Of a DNA stretch of 6,476 nt, positions 1-5,691 are shown one piece after another. Source of the DNA: an uncultured Halieaceae bacterium (lineage in GTDB: Bacteria; Pseudomonadota; Gammaproteobacteria; Pseudomonadales; Halieaceae); assembly GCA_938074135.1 (NCBI GenBank), contig CALJFL010000051.1, positions 1 to 6,476 of the forward strand, written 5' to 3'. A program made the position numbers and the translations under genes. The number at the start of each line of letters is the position of its first letter. Position 1 is the first letter of the stretch. Under the pieces are notes generated by a model. It saw only the letters and a program-made list of their open reading frames with translations, did not search any database and had not been told where the DNA came from.

Positions 1-116
1 TGAATCAATTGCAGGCTGGCATTGGTGCCCGACGCCACCGACCTGGCCCGTTCCACCACGTGGTCGGAGTCCTCGGAGAGATCTATGGCAATCAGAATCT
101 TGTTGTAATCGGACAT
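1..116 (-). CDS. Universal stress protein (UspA family), N-terminal fragment
   Basis: Reading the minus strand from an ATG at 116-114 gives 38 full residues beginning MSDYNKILIAIDLSEDSD; the gene continues beyond base 1. The first strand (YNKILIAIDLS, residues 4-14) and the following helix are the standard opening of the Usp fold. Asp12 is at the end of that strand, where nucleotide-binding Usp proteins place an acidic residue. A GGAG Shine-Dalgarno element lies at 127-124, seven bases before the start. Usp proteins are small cytoplasmic, usually dimeric proteins induced by starvation and other stresses; some bind ATP. The ATP-binding glycine motif would be in the missing C-terminal part, so the subclass cannot be judged. 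It is divergent from the 232-687 gene, with about 115 bp between the starts. No convincing promoter was seen; TATAAA (minus, 152-147) is a possible -10 without a good -35. Confidence 0.9.
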   Translation of the reverse strand, partial: MSDYNKILIAIDLSEDSDHVVERARSVASGTNASLQLI

Positions 117-231
117 CTTAATGCTCCAGGCGACAGAATTAAGACATTTATAGCATAGAATTGGCCGCTTGGAGCGGGGGCGCCTGGTTTCATGAGCGCC
201 AACATTGATCTCGATCAGTAGGAGGCGGGGT

Positions 232-687
232 GTGAAGTACCTGATTATCATGGTGGTTCTTGGACTGGCGGTCGCACCGCTGCTGCATTTTCTGCCCAGC
301 AAGCGCCAGCGCGCGCTAGCTGGCCTGCGGGAAAAGGCCGCGTTGGCTGGCATGTTTGTTGAGTTCCGGGACCTTCCAGGCGCGGATCGCGAGTATCGGC
401 CGCAGCCGGCGAGCGTCCGCCAGGTGATCTACTACGGAATTCGCCTGCCACCGTCCCGTGATAAGCGCCCCCGTACCGGTAGCTGGCGGCAGCGAGAACG
501 GGCCTGGCAGGCACTGGACCGAGCCGATGCCGTGCCGCCGGCAGTGGCACAAATGCCGCCTGCAATACTGGCTGCTAGCGTCGATGAGAGCAGCTGTGGC
601 GTGTACTGGCGGGAGGAGGGCGATCACGCCACGGTAGATGAAATTATTCGCCTGGTGACGGCCTGGCGAGAACAAATAGTAGGGTGA
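232..687 (+). CDS. Conserved hypothetical small membrane-anchored protein upstream of topA
   Basis: 151 residues from a GTG at 232. This start is chosen because a perfect AGGAGG lies at 220-225, six bases upstream; a TTG at 205 would add nine residues but has no comparable site. Residues 3-21 (YLIIMVVLGLAVAPLLHFL) form one hydrophobic segment with no signal-peptidase site that I can see. A basic stretch follows (PSKRQRALAGLREKA), suggesting an N-terminal anchor with the rest in the cytoplasm. The C-terminal part has a soluble, alpha/beta look, with CGVYWREEGD at about residues 122-131 and a final helix. I recall similar small proteins with a hydrophobic N-terminus, an RQR-rich segment and a C-terminal YWRE-like motif near topA in pseudomonads, but cannot confirm this here. 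No catalytic motif is visible and the function is unknown. It lies in the same direction as topA, which is 109 bp downstream with its own promoter. Confidence 0.8.
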   Translation: MKYLIIMVVLGLAVAPLLHFLPSKRQRALAGLREKAALAGMFVEFRDLPGADREYRPQPASVRQVIYYGIRLPPSRDKRPRTGSWRQRERAWQALDRADAVPPAVAQMPPAILAASVDESSCGVYWREEGDHATVDEIIRLVTAWREQIVG

Positions 688-703
688 AGTTTGCGGTTTT
701 TGC

Positions 704-732
704 TTGACCACGACACGCTGGCAACATATATA
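704..732 (+). promoter_or_regulatory. Sigma-70 promoter for topA
   Basis: TTGACC (704-709) and TATATA (727-732) are separated by exactly 17 bp, in the gap between the hypothetical gene and topA. The predicted start of transcription is near 739, giving a leader of about 58 bases. This indicates topA can be transcribed independently of the gene before it. The -10 is enclosed by an inverted repeat, listed separately. Confidence 0.7.
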
Positions 733-737
733 TGCCA
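719..737. promoter_or_regulatory. Inverted repeat enclosing the topA -10, possible operator
   Basis: TGGCA (719-723) and TGCCA (733-737) are a perfect 5-bp dyad with a 9-bp AT-rich spacer that contains the -10 hexamer. Half-sites about 14 bp apart centre to centre are in the range for a dimeric regulator, and binding here would block RNA polymerase. No regulator can be named from the sequence. Chance occurrence of a 5-bp dyad is quite possible. Confidence 0.35.
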
Positions 738-748
738 CTTTTTTGCGC

Positions 749-764
749 GCGCCAACGTCGGCGC
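749..764 (+). other. GC-rich hairpin in the topA leader
   Basis: GCGCC (749-753) and GGCGC (760-764) form a 5-bp GC stem with the 6-base loop AACGTC, within the predicted topA 5' leader. A run of five T occurs eight bases later, too far for a normal intrinsic terminator. TGCGC/GCGCA (744-748 with 761-765) is an overlapping alternative pairing. It may be a simple leader structure. Confidence 0.35.
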
Positions 765-796
765 AGCAGACATTTTTAAGGAATGATTGAGCCTTT

Positions 797-3451
797 ATGG
801 GTAAATCACTGGTAATCGTTGAGTCGCCGGCCAAGGCCAAGACCATCAATAAATATCTAGGCTCGGACTTCATAGTGAAGTCCAGCGTGGGCCACATTCG
901 CGACCTGCCAACTTCCGGTAACGCTGCCAAGACTGACCCCAAGGAGCGCGCTGCGCAAGCCGCCAAGACCCGCAAAATGCCGCCAGAAAAGAAGGCCGCC
1001 TATAAAAAGGCGAAGGCCAGAGAGCAGCTGATACGGCGCATGGGTATTGACCCGGAACACGACTGGAAAGCCCAGTACGAGATATTGCCAGGCAAGGAAA
1101 AAGTTGTCAGCGAATTGCGTAAGCTGGCGGCCAACAGCGACGCAATCTATCTCGCCACTGACCTTGACCGGGAGGGTGAGGCTATTGCCTGGCACCTGCG
1201 CGAGGCGATCGGCGGCGATGATTCCCGCTATCAGCGTGTTGTTTTCAATGAAATTACCAAGAAGGCGATCACCGAGGCTTTCGAGCATCCGTCCGAACTT
1301 GACCAGAACCGGGTCAACGCCCAGCAGGCCAGGCGCTTTCTGGATCGTGTGGTGGGTTACATGGTGTCACCACTTCTGTGGGCAAAAGTAGCGCGGGGTT
1401 TGTCGGCCGGTCGAGTGCAGTCGGTGGCGGTGCGGTTGATTGTCGAGCGGGAACGAGAGATCAGGGCCTTTGTACCGGAAGAGTACTGGGAGATTCATGC
1501 TGCCTTGGCTGGCAAGGGCGATGAGCAGGGGCGCTTCCAGGTCCGCAAGTTCAAGGGCGATAAATTTCGACCCGACAATGAAGCCGACGCCATGGCCGCC
1601 AATGCGACCCTGGAAGGCGCAGCCTATGTGGTCAGCAAGCGTGAAGACAAACCTACCCGGTCCAAGCCGCCATCACCTTTTATAACGTCTACCCTGCAGC
1701 AGGCGGCGAGCACCCGGTTGGGGTTTACGGTAAAGAAAACCATGATGATGGCCCAGCGGCTCTACGAAGCAGGTTACATCACGTACATGCGTACCGACTC
1801 GACCAACCTGAGTGCAGACGCCGTAGCGGCTTGCCGCGATTACATCGGCGATAATTTTCCGCCGCGCTATCTGCCCGAGAAGCCCCAGTTCTATTCTTCC
1901 AAGGAAGGCGCCCAGGAAGCTCACGAGGCGATCAGGCCCTCCGATGTTAAAGTGCTGCAAACGTCTCTGAAGGGCATGGAGCGTGACGCTGAGCGACTGT
2001 ATGAATTGATCTGGCGCCAGTTTGTCGCTGGCCAGATGCCTGCTGCGGAATACACCAGCACCACGCTGACGGTAGCGGCCGGTGATTACGAACTCAATGC
2101 CAAGGGTCGTATCATTCGCTTTGACGGTTTTACCCGAGTCCAGCCGCCGGCGGGACGCAAGGGCGATGACGATGTGTTACCTGACATGAAAGAGGGTGAG
2201 ACGCTGGCACTGAAGTCGCTGGAACCTGCCCAGCATTTTACCAAGCCCAGCGCGCGCTACGGTGAAGCCAGCCTGGTCAGGGAGCTGGAAAAGCGTGGCA
2301 TTGGTCGTCCATCAACCTATGCCTCCATTATTTCCACGATCCAGGATCGCGGCTATGTGCGCCTGGAAAACAAGCGATTTTACGCTGAAAAAATGGGCGA
2401 TATCGTCACAGAGCGATTGCAGAATAGCTTCAGTGACCTGCTGGATTACGGTTTCACCGCATCCATGGAGGAACACTTGGACGAAGTGGCCCAGGGGCAG
2501 TTGGACTGGCGTGCGCTGCTCGACGATTTCTACGGTGAGTTCAGTGGCTTGCTGGCCAAGGCGGGAGAGCCTGAGCCTGCTGGTATGCAGCCAAATGAAC
2601 CCACTATGACGGATATAAAGTGCAGTAACTGTGGTCGCGATATGCAGATTCGTACTGCCAGCACCGGCGTATTCCTGGGCTGCTCCGGTTATGCCTTGCC
2701 GCCGAAAGAGCGCTGCAAGCAAACGATCAACCTGACTCCTGGCGATGAAGCCATAGACGAGGATGCCGATGACGAGGCGGAATCCAGGCTGCTGCGCACC
2801 AAGCATCGCTGCAAGATCTGTAATACAGCCATGGACAGCTACTTGATCGACGAGCAGCGCAAGCTCCATGTTTGTGGCAATAACCCTGATTGCGCAGGCT
2901 TCGAGGTCGAGCAAGGTAAATTCAAAATCAAGGGTTACGACGGCCCTGTATTGGAGTGCGACAAGTGCGGCGCTGATATGCAGCTCAAAACGGGCCGCTT
3001 TGGTAAGTATTTTGGTTGCACCTCCGAGACCTGTAAAAATACCCGCAAGCTGCTGCGCAGTGGCGAGGCGGCGCCGCCGAAAATGGACCCGGTACCCATG
3101 CCGGAATTGGCCTGCCAGAAAGTTGAGGATACCTACATTCTGCGTGACGGGGCGGCGGGCCTGTTTCTGGCGGCCAGTCAGTTTCCCCGTAACCGGGAGA
3201 CCCGTGCGCCGTTCGTCGATGAACTGCTGCCTCATAAAGATGAGATCGATCCCAAGTACACTTTCCTGTTCAGTGCGCCAGTTGCGGACGACGACGGTAA
3301 TCGGGCGCAAGTCCGATTTAGTCGAAAGACCAAGGAGCAGTATGTGATGACCGAGACCGATGGTAAGGCTACCGGCTGGAAAGCCTGGTACCGCAATGGT
3401 CGTTGGGAGGAGGAGCGTTCCTCGCCTGGTGGACGTCGCAAGAAGGGATGA
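797..3451 (+). CDS. topA: DNA topoisomerase I (type IA, omega protein)
   Basis: 884 residues, close to the 865 of E. coli TopA. The enzyme relaxes negative supercoils by cutting one strand through a 5'-phosphotyrosine link and passing the other strand. The Toprim domain occupies roughly residues 3-150, with Glu9 in [11 protein letters not shown] and the metal-binding DxDxE set Asp122, Asp124 and Glu126 in [10 protein letters not shown] lysine- and alanine-rich insert (about 44-80) in Toprim resembles the variable one in E. coli. The catalytic tyrosine is Tyr330 in [10 protein letters not shown], with Arg332 beside it. [10 protein letters not shown] (503-512) is the conserved motif of the fold core. 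Three four-cysteine zinc ribbons follow: C609/C612/C629/C640, C672/C675/C693/C699 and C721/C724/C741/C746. The cysteine-poor C-terminal DNA-binding region continues to a basic tail. A stop codon at 788-790 in frame makes ATG 797 the first start. The AAGGA at 778-782 is 14 bases away, a long spacing. All key residues are intact. Confidence 0.99.
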   Translation: MGKSLVIVESPAKAKTINKYLGSDFIVKSSVGHIRDLPTSGNAAKTDPKERAAQAAKTRKMPPEKKAAYKKAKAREQLIRRMGIDPEHDWKAQYEILPGKEKVVSELRKLAANSDAIYLATDLDREGEAIAWHLREAIGGDDSRYQRVVFNEITKKAITEAFEHPSELDQNRVNAQQARRFLDRVVGYMVSPLLWAKVARGLSAGRVQSVAVRLIVEREREIRAFVPEEYWEIHAALAGKGDEQGRFQVRKFKGDKFRPDNEADAMAANATLEGAAYVVSKREDKPTRSKPPSPFITSTLQQAASTRLGFTVKKTMMMAQRLYEAGYITYMRTDSTNLSADAVAACRDYIGDNFPPRYLPEKPQFYSSKEGAQEAHEAIRPSDVKVLQTSLKGMERDAERLYELIWRQFVAGQMPAAEYTSTTLTVAAGDYELNAKGRIIRFDGFTRVQPPAGRKGDDDVLPDMKEGETLALKSLEPAQHFTKPSARYGEASLVRELEKRGIGRPSTYASIISTIQDRGYVRLENKRFYAEKMGDIVTERLQNSFSDLLDYGFTASMEEHLDEVAQGQLDWRALLDDFYGEFSGLLAKAGEPEPAGMQPNEPTMTDIKCSNCGRDMQIRTASTGVFLGCSGYALPPKERCKQTINLTPGDEAIDEDADDEAESRLLRTKHRCKICNTAMDSYLIDEQRKLHVCGNNPDCAGFEVEQGKFKIKGYDGPVLECDKCGADMQLKTGRFGKYFGCTSETCKNTRKLLRSGEAAPPKMDPVPMPELACQKVEDTYILRDGAAGLFLAASQFPRNRETRAPFVDELLPHKDEIDPKYTFLFSAPVADDDGNRAQVRFSRKTKEQYVMTETDGKATGWKAWYRNGRWEEERSSPGGRRKKG

Positions 3452-3921
3452 GTTCTAGCCGCGCGCTGGCCAATCACAAACTGTATCTGGCCAAGATACA
3501 GTTGGCTGCATGGCGTGCACGGCTTCAAGAGCAGCAACTGGGCGCCACTGTACTGTCGCAGGCGTTTTTGCCGGCGGTGCGAGGGCACCTGTTGGAGGCC
3601 TACGGCTGGCTGTTGCTAACCCTCATCGATGTTGGCGAGCCACCTTCCGGGTCGCTACCCCTTAGCGTCGACCAATTGCCTGATATACCGCCCGGTAAAG
3701 CCGCCCCGGGTAATCTTATCGAGCTGCAGGGTTTGGAGTCGGGCGGCTGGCTGGCCGAGTTGCTGGCGCCGCCGCCGGCAGAGGGCACAGCGGTGTCCAG
3801 GCGCCCGGGTAATCTCGCTACCAGTAGCATATCGGCAGCGGGCCTGGAGGAAGCCAGCGTCTGGTGCGCTTCGATGGAGGCCATTATCGAGAGGCTTGGT
3901 GACTCGTTGGACGAATGTTAG
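3448..3921 (+). CDS. DUF6586-type conserved hypothetical protein, coupled to topA
   Basis: 157 residues from ATG 3448. The start overlaps the topA stop in the sequence ATGA, so translation is probably coupled; the G-rich AGAAGGG just before it is too close to be a normal ribosome site. The N-terminus ([19 protein letters not shown], about 5-23) and the following helix resemble the DUF6586 family, which I recall directly downstream of topA in pseudomonads. The rest has a helical segment ([27 protein letters not shown], split here at about residues 35-61), a proline/glycine-rich middle, and a C-terminal helix (about 132-155). I see no signal peptide, no clear membrane segment and no catalytic motif. 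The function is unknown. The fixed position after topA suggests a link with topoisomerase expression or activity, but this is inference. An upstream in-frame ATG at 3403 lies inside topA and is less likely. The family assignment is from memory. Confidence 0.85.
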   Translation: MSSSRALANHKLYLAKIQLAAWRARLQEQQLGATVLSQAFLPAVRGHLLEAYGWLLLTLIDVGEPPSGSLPLSVDQLPDIPPGKAAPGNLIELQGLESGGWLAELLAPPPAEGTAVSRRPGNLATSSISAAGLEEASVWCASMEAIIERLGDSLDEC

Positions 3922-3948
3922 GCGGCTCTGGTGACACCCGGAACCTGC

Positions 3949-3957
3949 TGTTATGAT
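3949..3957 (+). promoter_or_regulatory. Extended -10 promoter candidate for the 83-residue gene
   Basis: TGTTATGAT reads as a TGn element followed by TATGAT (3952-3957), 5 of 6 to consensus. A weak -35, GTGACA at 3931-3936, is only 15 bp upstream, which suits an extended -10 promoter. Transcription would start near 3964, leaving about 26 bases before the GTG at 3990. It lies in the 68-bp gap after the DUF6586-type gene. Confidence 0.45.
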
Positions 3958-3989
3958 GGAATCACGCAAAGCATAGAGAGGTCGTTTTA

Positions 3990-4241
3990 GTGTCCACTTC
4001 CGTGTTGGAAATTGTCGATCTGGGTGATGGCGAGATCGTTTTACAGCGCGCGGACGGTGACTCCGAGCCGCTGGTTGCTATCACGTTCTCGGAAGAGTCC
4101 CGACTGTACCTGATGGAAAATGGTCTGGAAGTTGCCAAGGCCATGATTCAGGCCGGTATTGAGGCAGCTGCTACGTTGGCAGAACAGAATGATATCGAGA
4201 TTGAGACAACCCTGGATGCCCCTTCCCGCGTGATTCATTAG
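3990..4241 (+). CDS. Small conserved hypothetical protein (83 aa)
   Basis: The gene starts with GTG at 3990, preceded by GAGAGG (3976-3981) at eight bases spacing, and ends with TAG at 4239-4241. The N-terminal half (MSTSVLEIVDLGDGEIVLQRADGD, residues 1-24, read as two short pieces around the GDGE turn) looks like a beta hairpin followed by a strand, PLVAITFS. The second half is a long amphipathic helix (about 35-66, EESRLYLMENG then LEVAKAMIQAGIEAAATLAE) and an acidic tail. It is acidic overall and has no signal peptide, membrane segment or cysteine. The codon pattern and clear start make it a real gene. I do not recognise a named family. It converges tail to tail with lexA, 95 bp away, and probably has its own promoter. 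No LexA box was seen in front of it, so SOS control is not indicated. Confidence 0.8.
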   Translation: MSTSVLEIVDLGDGEIVLQRADGDSEPLVAITFSEESRLYLMENGLEVAKAMIQAGIEAAATLAEQNDIEIETTLDAPSRVIH

Positions 4242-4336
4242 GGCGGCACCATTGTTTTTCAGGGCCCATCCGCAGCCCTGATGCGGGGCAACGCAGATTG
4301 TGATTAGCCCGGCTGGTAATCTTCAAACCACGATCT
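4242..4336. other. Convergent intergenic gap with small hairpins
   Basis: Between the ends of the 83-residue gene and lexA there is a 7-bp hairpin, TCAGGGC (4259-4265) with GCCCTGA (4275-4281) and a 9-base loop. A 4-bp stem, TGCG/CGCA, follows at 4282-4295. GATTA/TAATC flank a GC-rich stretch at about 4301-4320. None is followed by a T run in either direction; the T run (4254-4259) lies before the hairpin on the plus strand. It may slow or end transcription from both sides, but it is not a classical intrinsic terminator. Confidence 0.4.
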
Positions 4337-4939
4337 TCAGTTACCCCTGCGCAATATACCCACACTAAGACCCTCGATCTGAAACTCGCTCTCGCGCAAG
4401 TCAACCTTGATGGGTTGGTAGTCGGGGTTCTCCGGTAACAGCTCTACCAGATGTTTCTTCGCGGTTTTGTGCAGGCGCTTTACCGTGACTTCGTCTTCAA
4501 TCCGGGCAACCACGATATCGCCGTTGGCGGCTACCGGCGTGCTGTGCACCGCCAGCAGATCGCCGTCAAAAATACCGACGTCGATCATGCTGTCGCCAGT
4601 GACGCGCAGAAAATAGTCTGCCGCGGGCTTGAAAAAGTTGGCTGGCAGGTCGCAATAGTCTTCAATATGCTCCTCGGCCAGCACGGGATTGCCCGCGGCC
4701 ACGCGTCCCACAATGGGTATACCGCGACTCTCCGGTAGCCGAATGCCGCGGGAGGCGCCGGCGATCATCTCGATGGCACCTTTGCGAGCCAGCGCTTTGA
4801 GGTGCTCTTCGGCAGCGTTAGCCGACTTGAAGCCCAGCTCCCGAGCGATGTCAGCGCGAGTAGGAGGGTAACCGGTCTGGTCAATGTGCTGCCGAACGAT
4901 ATCCAACACCTGTTGCTGCCTGTTAGTGAGCTTTTCCAT
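4337..4939 (-). CDS. lexA: LexA, SOS repressor (self-cleaving protease)
   Basis: 200 residues, very near the 202 of E. coli LexA. LexA represses DNA-damage genes; when RecA filaments form, it cleaves itself and the SOS regulon is induced. The N-terminal winged helix-turn-helix spans about 1-65, with the recognition region [20 protein letters not shown] at 27-46. A short linker leads to the cleavage site Ala82-Gly83 in VGRVAAGNP. The catalytic dyad of the C-terminal protease/dimerisation domain is Ser117 (GDSM) and Lys154 (VTVKRL). These match E. coli Ala84-Gly85, Ser119 and Lys156 with a constant shift of two, so the protein should be fully functional. The ATG at 4939 has only a weak ribosome site. 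Two LexA boxes lie directly upstream, giving autorepression. The gene stands alone; no sulA-like gene follows it here, unlike the lexA-sulA pair I recall in pseudomonads. Confidence 0.99.
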   Translation of the reverse strand: MEKLTNRQQQVLDIVRQHIDQTGYPPTRADIARELGFKSANAAEEHLKALARKGAIEMIAGASRGIRLPESRGIPIVGRVAAGNPVLAEEHIEDYCDLPANFFKPAADYFLRVTGDSMIDVGIFDGDLLAVHSTPVAANGDIVVARIEDEVTVKRLHKTAKKHLVELLPENPDYQPIKVDLRESEFQIEGLSVGILRRGN

Positions 4940-4950
4940 AGTGACGCCAT

Positions 4951-4966
4951 CTGTTTATTTATACAG
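4951..4966 (-). promoter_or_regulatory. LexA box 1 (SOS box) in the lexA leader
   Basis: On the minus strand the site is CTGTATAAATAAACAG. It has the CTG-N10-CAG frame intact and matches the E. coli consensus at 14 of 16 positions. It ends 11 bases before the lexA start codon and lies just downstream of the predicted transcription start. LexA bound here would block initiation or early elongation. Confidence 0.9.
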
Positions 4967-4969
4967 TAC

Positions 4970-4985
4970 ATGTGATTATATACAG
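4970..4985 (-). promoter_or_regulatory. LexA box 2, overlapping the lexA -10
   Basis: On the minus strand the site is CTGTATATAATCACAT. The CTG half is perfect, but the last base of the CAG half is T, and it matches the E. coli consensus at 12 of 16 positions. It covers the -10 hexamer TATAAT. It is shifted 19 bp from box 1, so two dimers could sit on nearly the same face and cooperate. The expected affinity is lower than for box 1. Confidence 0.75.
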
Positions 4986-5004
4986 TATTGGCTGCGAGGT
5001 TCAA
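4975..5004 (-). promoter_or_regulatory. lexA promoter (sigma-70)
   Basis: On the minus strand, TTGAAC (5004-4999) is followed after 18 bp by a perfect TATAAT (4980-4975). Transcription should begin near 4968, giving a leader of only about 29 bases. The two LexA boxes cover the -10 and the first transcribed bases. Confidence 0.75.
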
Positions 5005-5040
5005 TCAGGAAATTGCGTCAGGGAAAGTGTCGCACAGCTC

Positions 5041-5067
5041 GAACCCCGCCGTGGGATGGCCGGGTTC
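5041..5067 (-). other. Hairpin after the DUF6763-like gene, possible weak terminator
   Basis: GAACCC (5041-5046) pairs with GGGTTC (5062-5067). After a single C-C mismatch, GCC (5048-5050) pairs with GGC (5058-5060) around a 7-base loop. It starts about 31 bases beyond the stop codon of the minus-strand gene and lies before the lexA promoter. No T run follows in that direction, so it is a structured 3' end more than a proven intrinsic terminator. It could reduce read-through into lexA. Confidence 0.4.
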
Positions 5068-5098
5068 TGGCGTCGGGGGCTGCTTGGTCAGTTGTTCG

Positions 5099-5416
5099 CT
5101 AGAAATCTTCTACGCCATACATGGCATCAGGTTCTATCGTGTTGACCGGGTTGTTCCAGTCTTCAGGGTGGAAGGGCAGATCCGGGTCGAGGCCATCCTC
5201 GTCAACAAGTTCGTAAGGTGTGCGCCAGTCCTCCGGTGGTTCCGCCCGCTCCAGCAGCAATTCGCGCCACGCATCCAATTCGTACTCGGTGACTTCACCG
5301 TCCAGGTACTGGGTCTCGATGCACAGCTTGGATGGATCCCAGGCCACAACCTCGAATAAGGCGCTGGTCTGCAGGTCTTTGTACCAGTCACCGACGACCG
5401 GGCTTAACATCTTCAT
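5099..5416 (-). CDS. Acidic conserved hypothetical protein, DUF6763-like
   Basis: 105 residues from ATG 5416; an ATG at 5410 (residue 3) is an alternative start, and neither has a strong ribosome site. The N-terminal part has VVGDWYKDL (7-15), LFEVVAWD (20-27) and IETQYLDGEVTEYELDAW (33-50). This looks like a small beta-barrel or SH3-like fold ending in a helix, and I recall this pattern from the gammaproteobacterial DUF6763 family. The C-terminal half carries two PEDW motifs (61-64 and 84-87). By count there are 27 Asp/Glu against 6 Lys/Arg, so the protein is strongly acidic. It is cytoplasmic by appearance, with no membrane segment or catalytic motif. It lies upstream of lexA on the same strand with 159 bp between, including a hairpin and the lexA promoter, so co-transcription is not needed. 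Function unknown. Confidence 0.85.
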   Translation of the reverse strand: MKMLSPVVGDWYKDLQTSALFEVVAWDPSKLCIETQYLDGEVTEYELDAWRELLLERAEPPEDWRTPYELVDEDGLDPDLPFHPEDWNNPVNTIEPDAMYGVEDF

Positions 5417-5433
5417 TTTTTTCTACTCGCGGG

Positions 5434-5577
5434 ACCTTTGGAGAACCAAAATATCACGTTGGCAAAGCCTGTCCATTATGCGCAAAGGGTCTAAAAATAC
5501 TTCTTGAAATTACCTTAAATCACGCAGAAAAACTTTCCGAAAAGGATCAAGTGGTTGCGGAGCATATCGAGAGTTGA
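5434..5577 (+). pseudogene. Start-less open frame with a CPLC motif, possible gene remnant
   Basis: The frame ending at TGA 5575-5577 reads YHVGKACPLCAKGLKILLEI, then a short polar segment, then KDQVVAEHIES. The CPLC knuckle and the helical, charged tail look protein-like, and the codons are AT-rich, unlike neighbouring genes. There is no ATG, GTG or TTG start between the end of the opposite-strand gene and the motif; the nearest in-frame ATG (5332) lies inside that gene. It may be the tail of a decayed or inserted gene, a small protein with an unusual start (a GGAG at 5440-5443 precedes an ATA), or chance. A single CxxC pair is not enough for a zinc site alone. Confidence 0.25.
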
Positions 5578-5603
5578 CTTAAGGATGTTCAGCCCTTTAT
5601 ATA
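5574..5603 (+). promoter_or_regulatory. Sigma-70 promoter candidate for the mscS-family gene
   Basis: TTGACT (5574-5579, 5 of 6) and TATATA (5598-5603) are 18 bp apart; reading TTATAT one base earlier gives 17 bp. Transcription would start near 5610, leaving a leader of about 80 bases. It is the best promoter-like pair before the channel gene. Confidence 0.55.
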
Positions 5604-5691
5604 CCCGATGTCTATTAACGGCAGTGCCTGGACAGAATAAAATTGTCTAAAAACTGCTGAATGCGCTGTCACCTGCCGGAGCCCAATTTTC

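Larger units (their letters stand above)
5417..5691. other. AT-rich intergenic gap between the acidic protein gene and mscS
   Basis: This 275-bp gap separates two divergent genes. G+C over 5441-5520 is 29 of 80 by count (36%), well below the flanking genes. It holds a start-less open frame (listed separately) and a promoter candidate for the mechanosensitive channel gene. No convincing promoter for the minus-strand gene was found: CATAAT at 5480-5475 is a possible -10 but has no good -35. A short GACA/TGTC dyad near 5628-5649 seems insignificant. Confidence 0.6.

Noticed and set aside
179..200. GGCGC/GCGCC inverted repeat between the Usp gene and the hypothetical gene
   Set aside because: Only 5 bp with a 12-base loop and no T run. 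It is not distinguishable from chance in GC-rich DNA.
316..975. Minus-strand open frame spanning the hypothetical gene, the topA promoter and the topA start
   Set aside because: It would overlap two well-supported plus-strand genes and a promoter, and its translation shows no family features.
2312..3310. Long open frame on the minus strand inside topA (332 codons)
   Set aside because: It is fully antisense to the conserved zinc-ribbon part of topA and has no recognisable domain. Long antisense frames are common in GC-rich genes.
3922..3989. LexA box before the 83-residue gene
   Set aside because: CTG at 3949 region is not followed by CAG after ten bases, so the SOS motif is absent and SOS control of this gene is not supported.
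4254..4281. Rho-independent terminator for lexA or the 83-residue gene
   Set aside because: The hairpin is real, but the T run precedes it on the plus strand and would be an A run on the minus strand, so neither direction has the required U tract after the stem.
5041..5067. tRNA T-arm-like GGTTC/GAACCC sequence
   Set aside because: No acceptor stem, D arm or anticodon arm can be built around it; it is just a hairpin.
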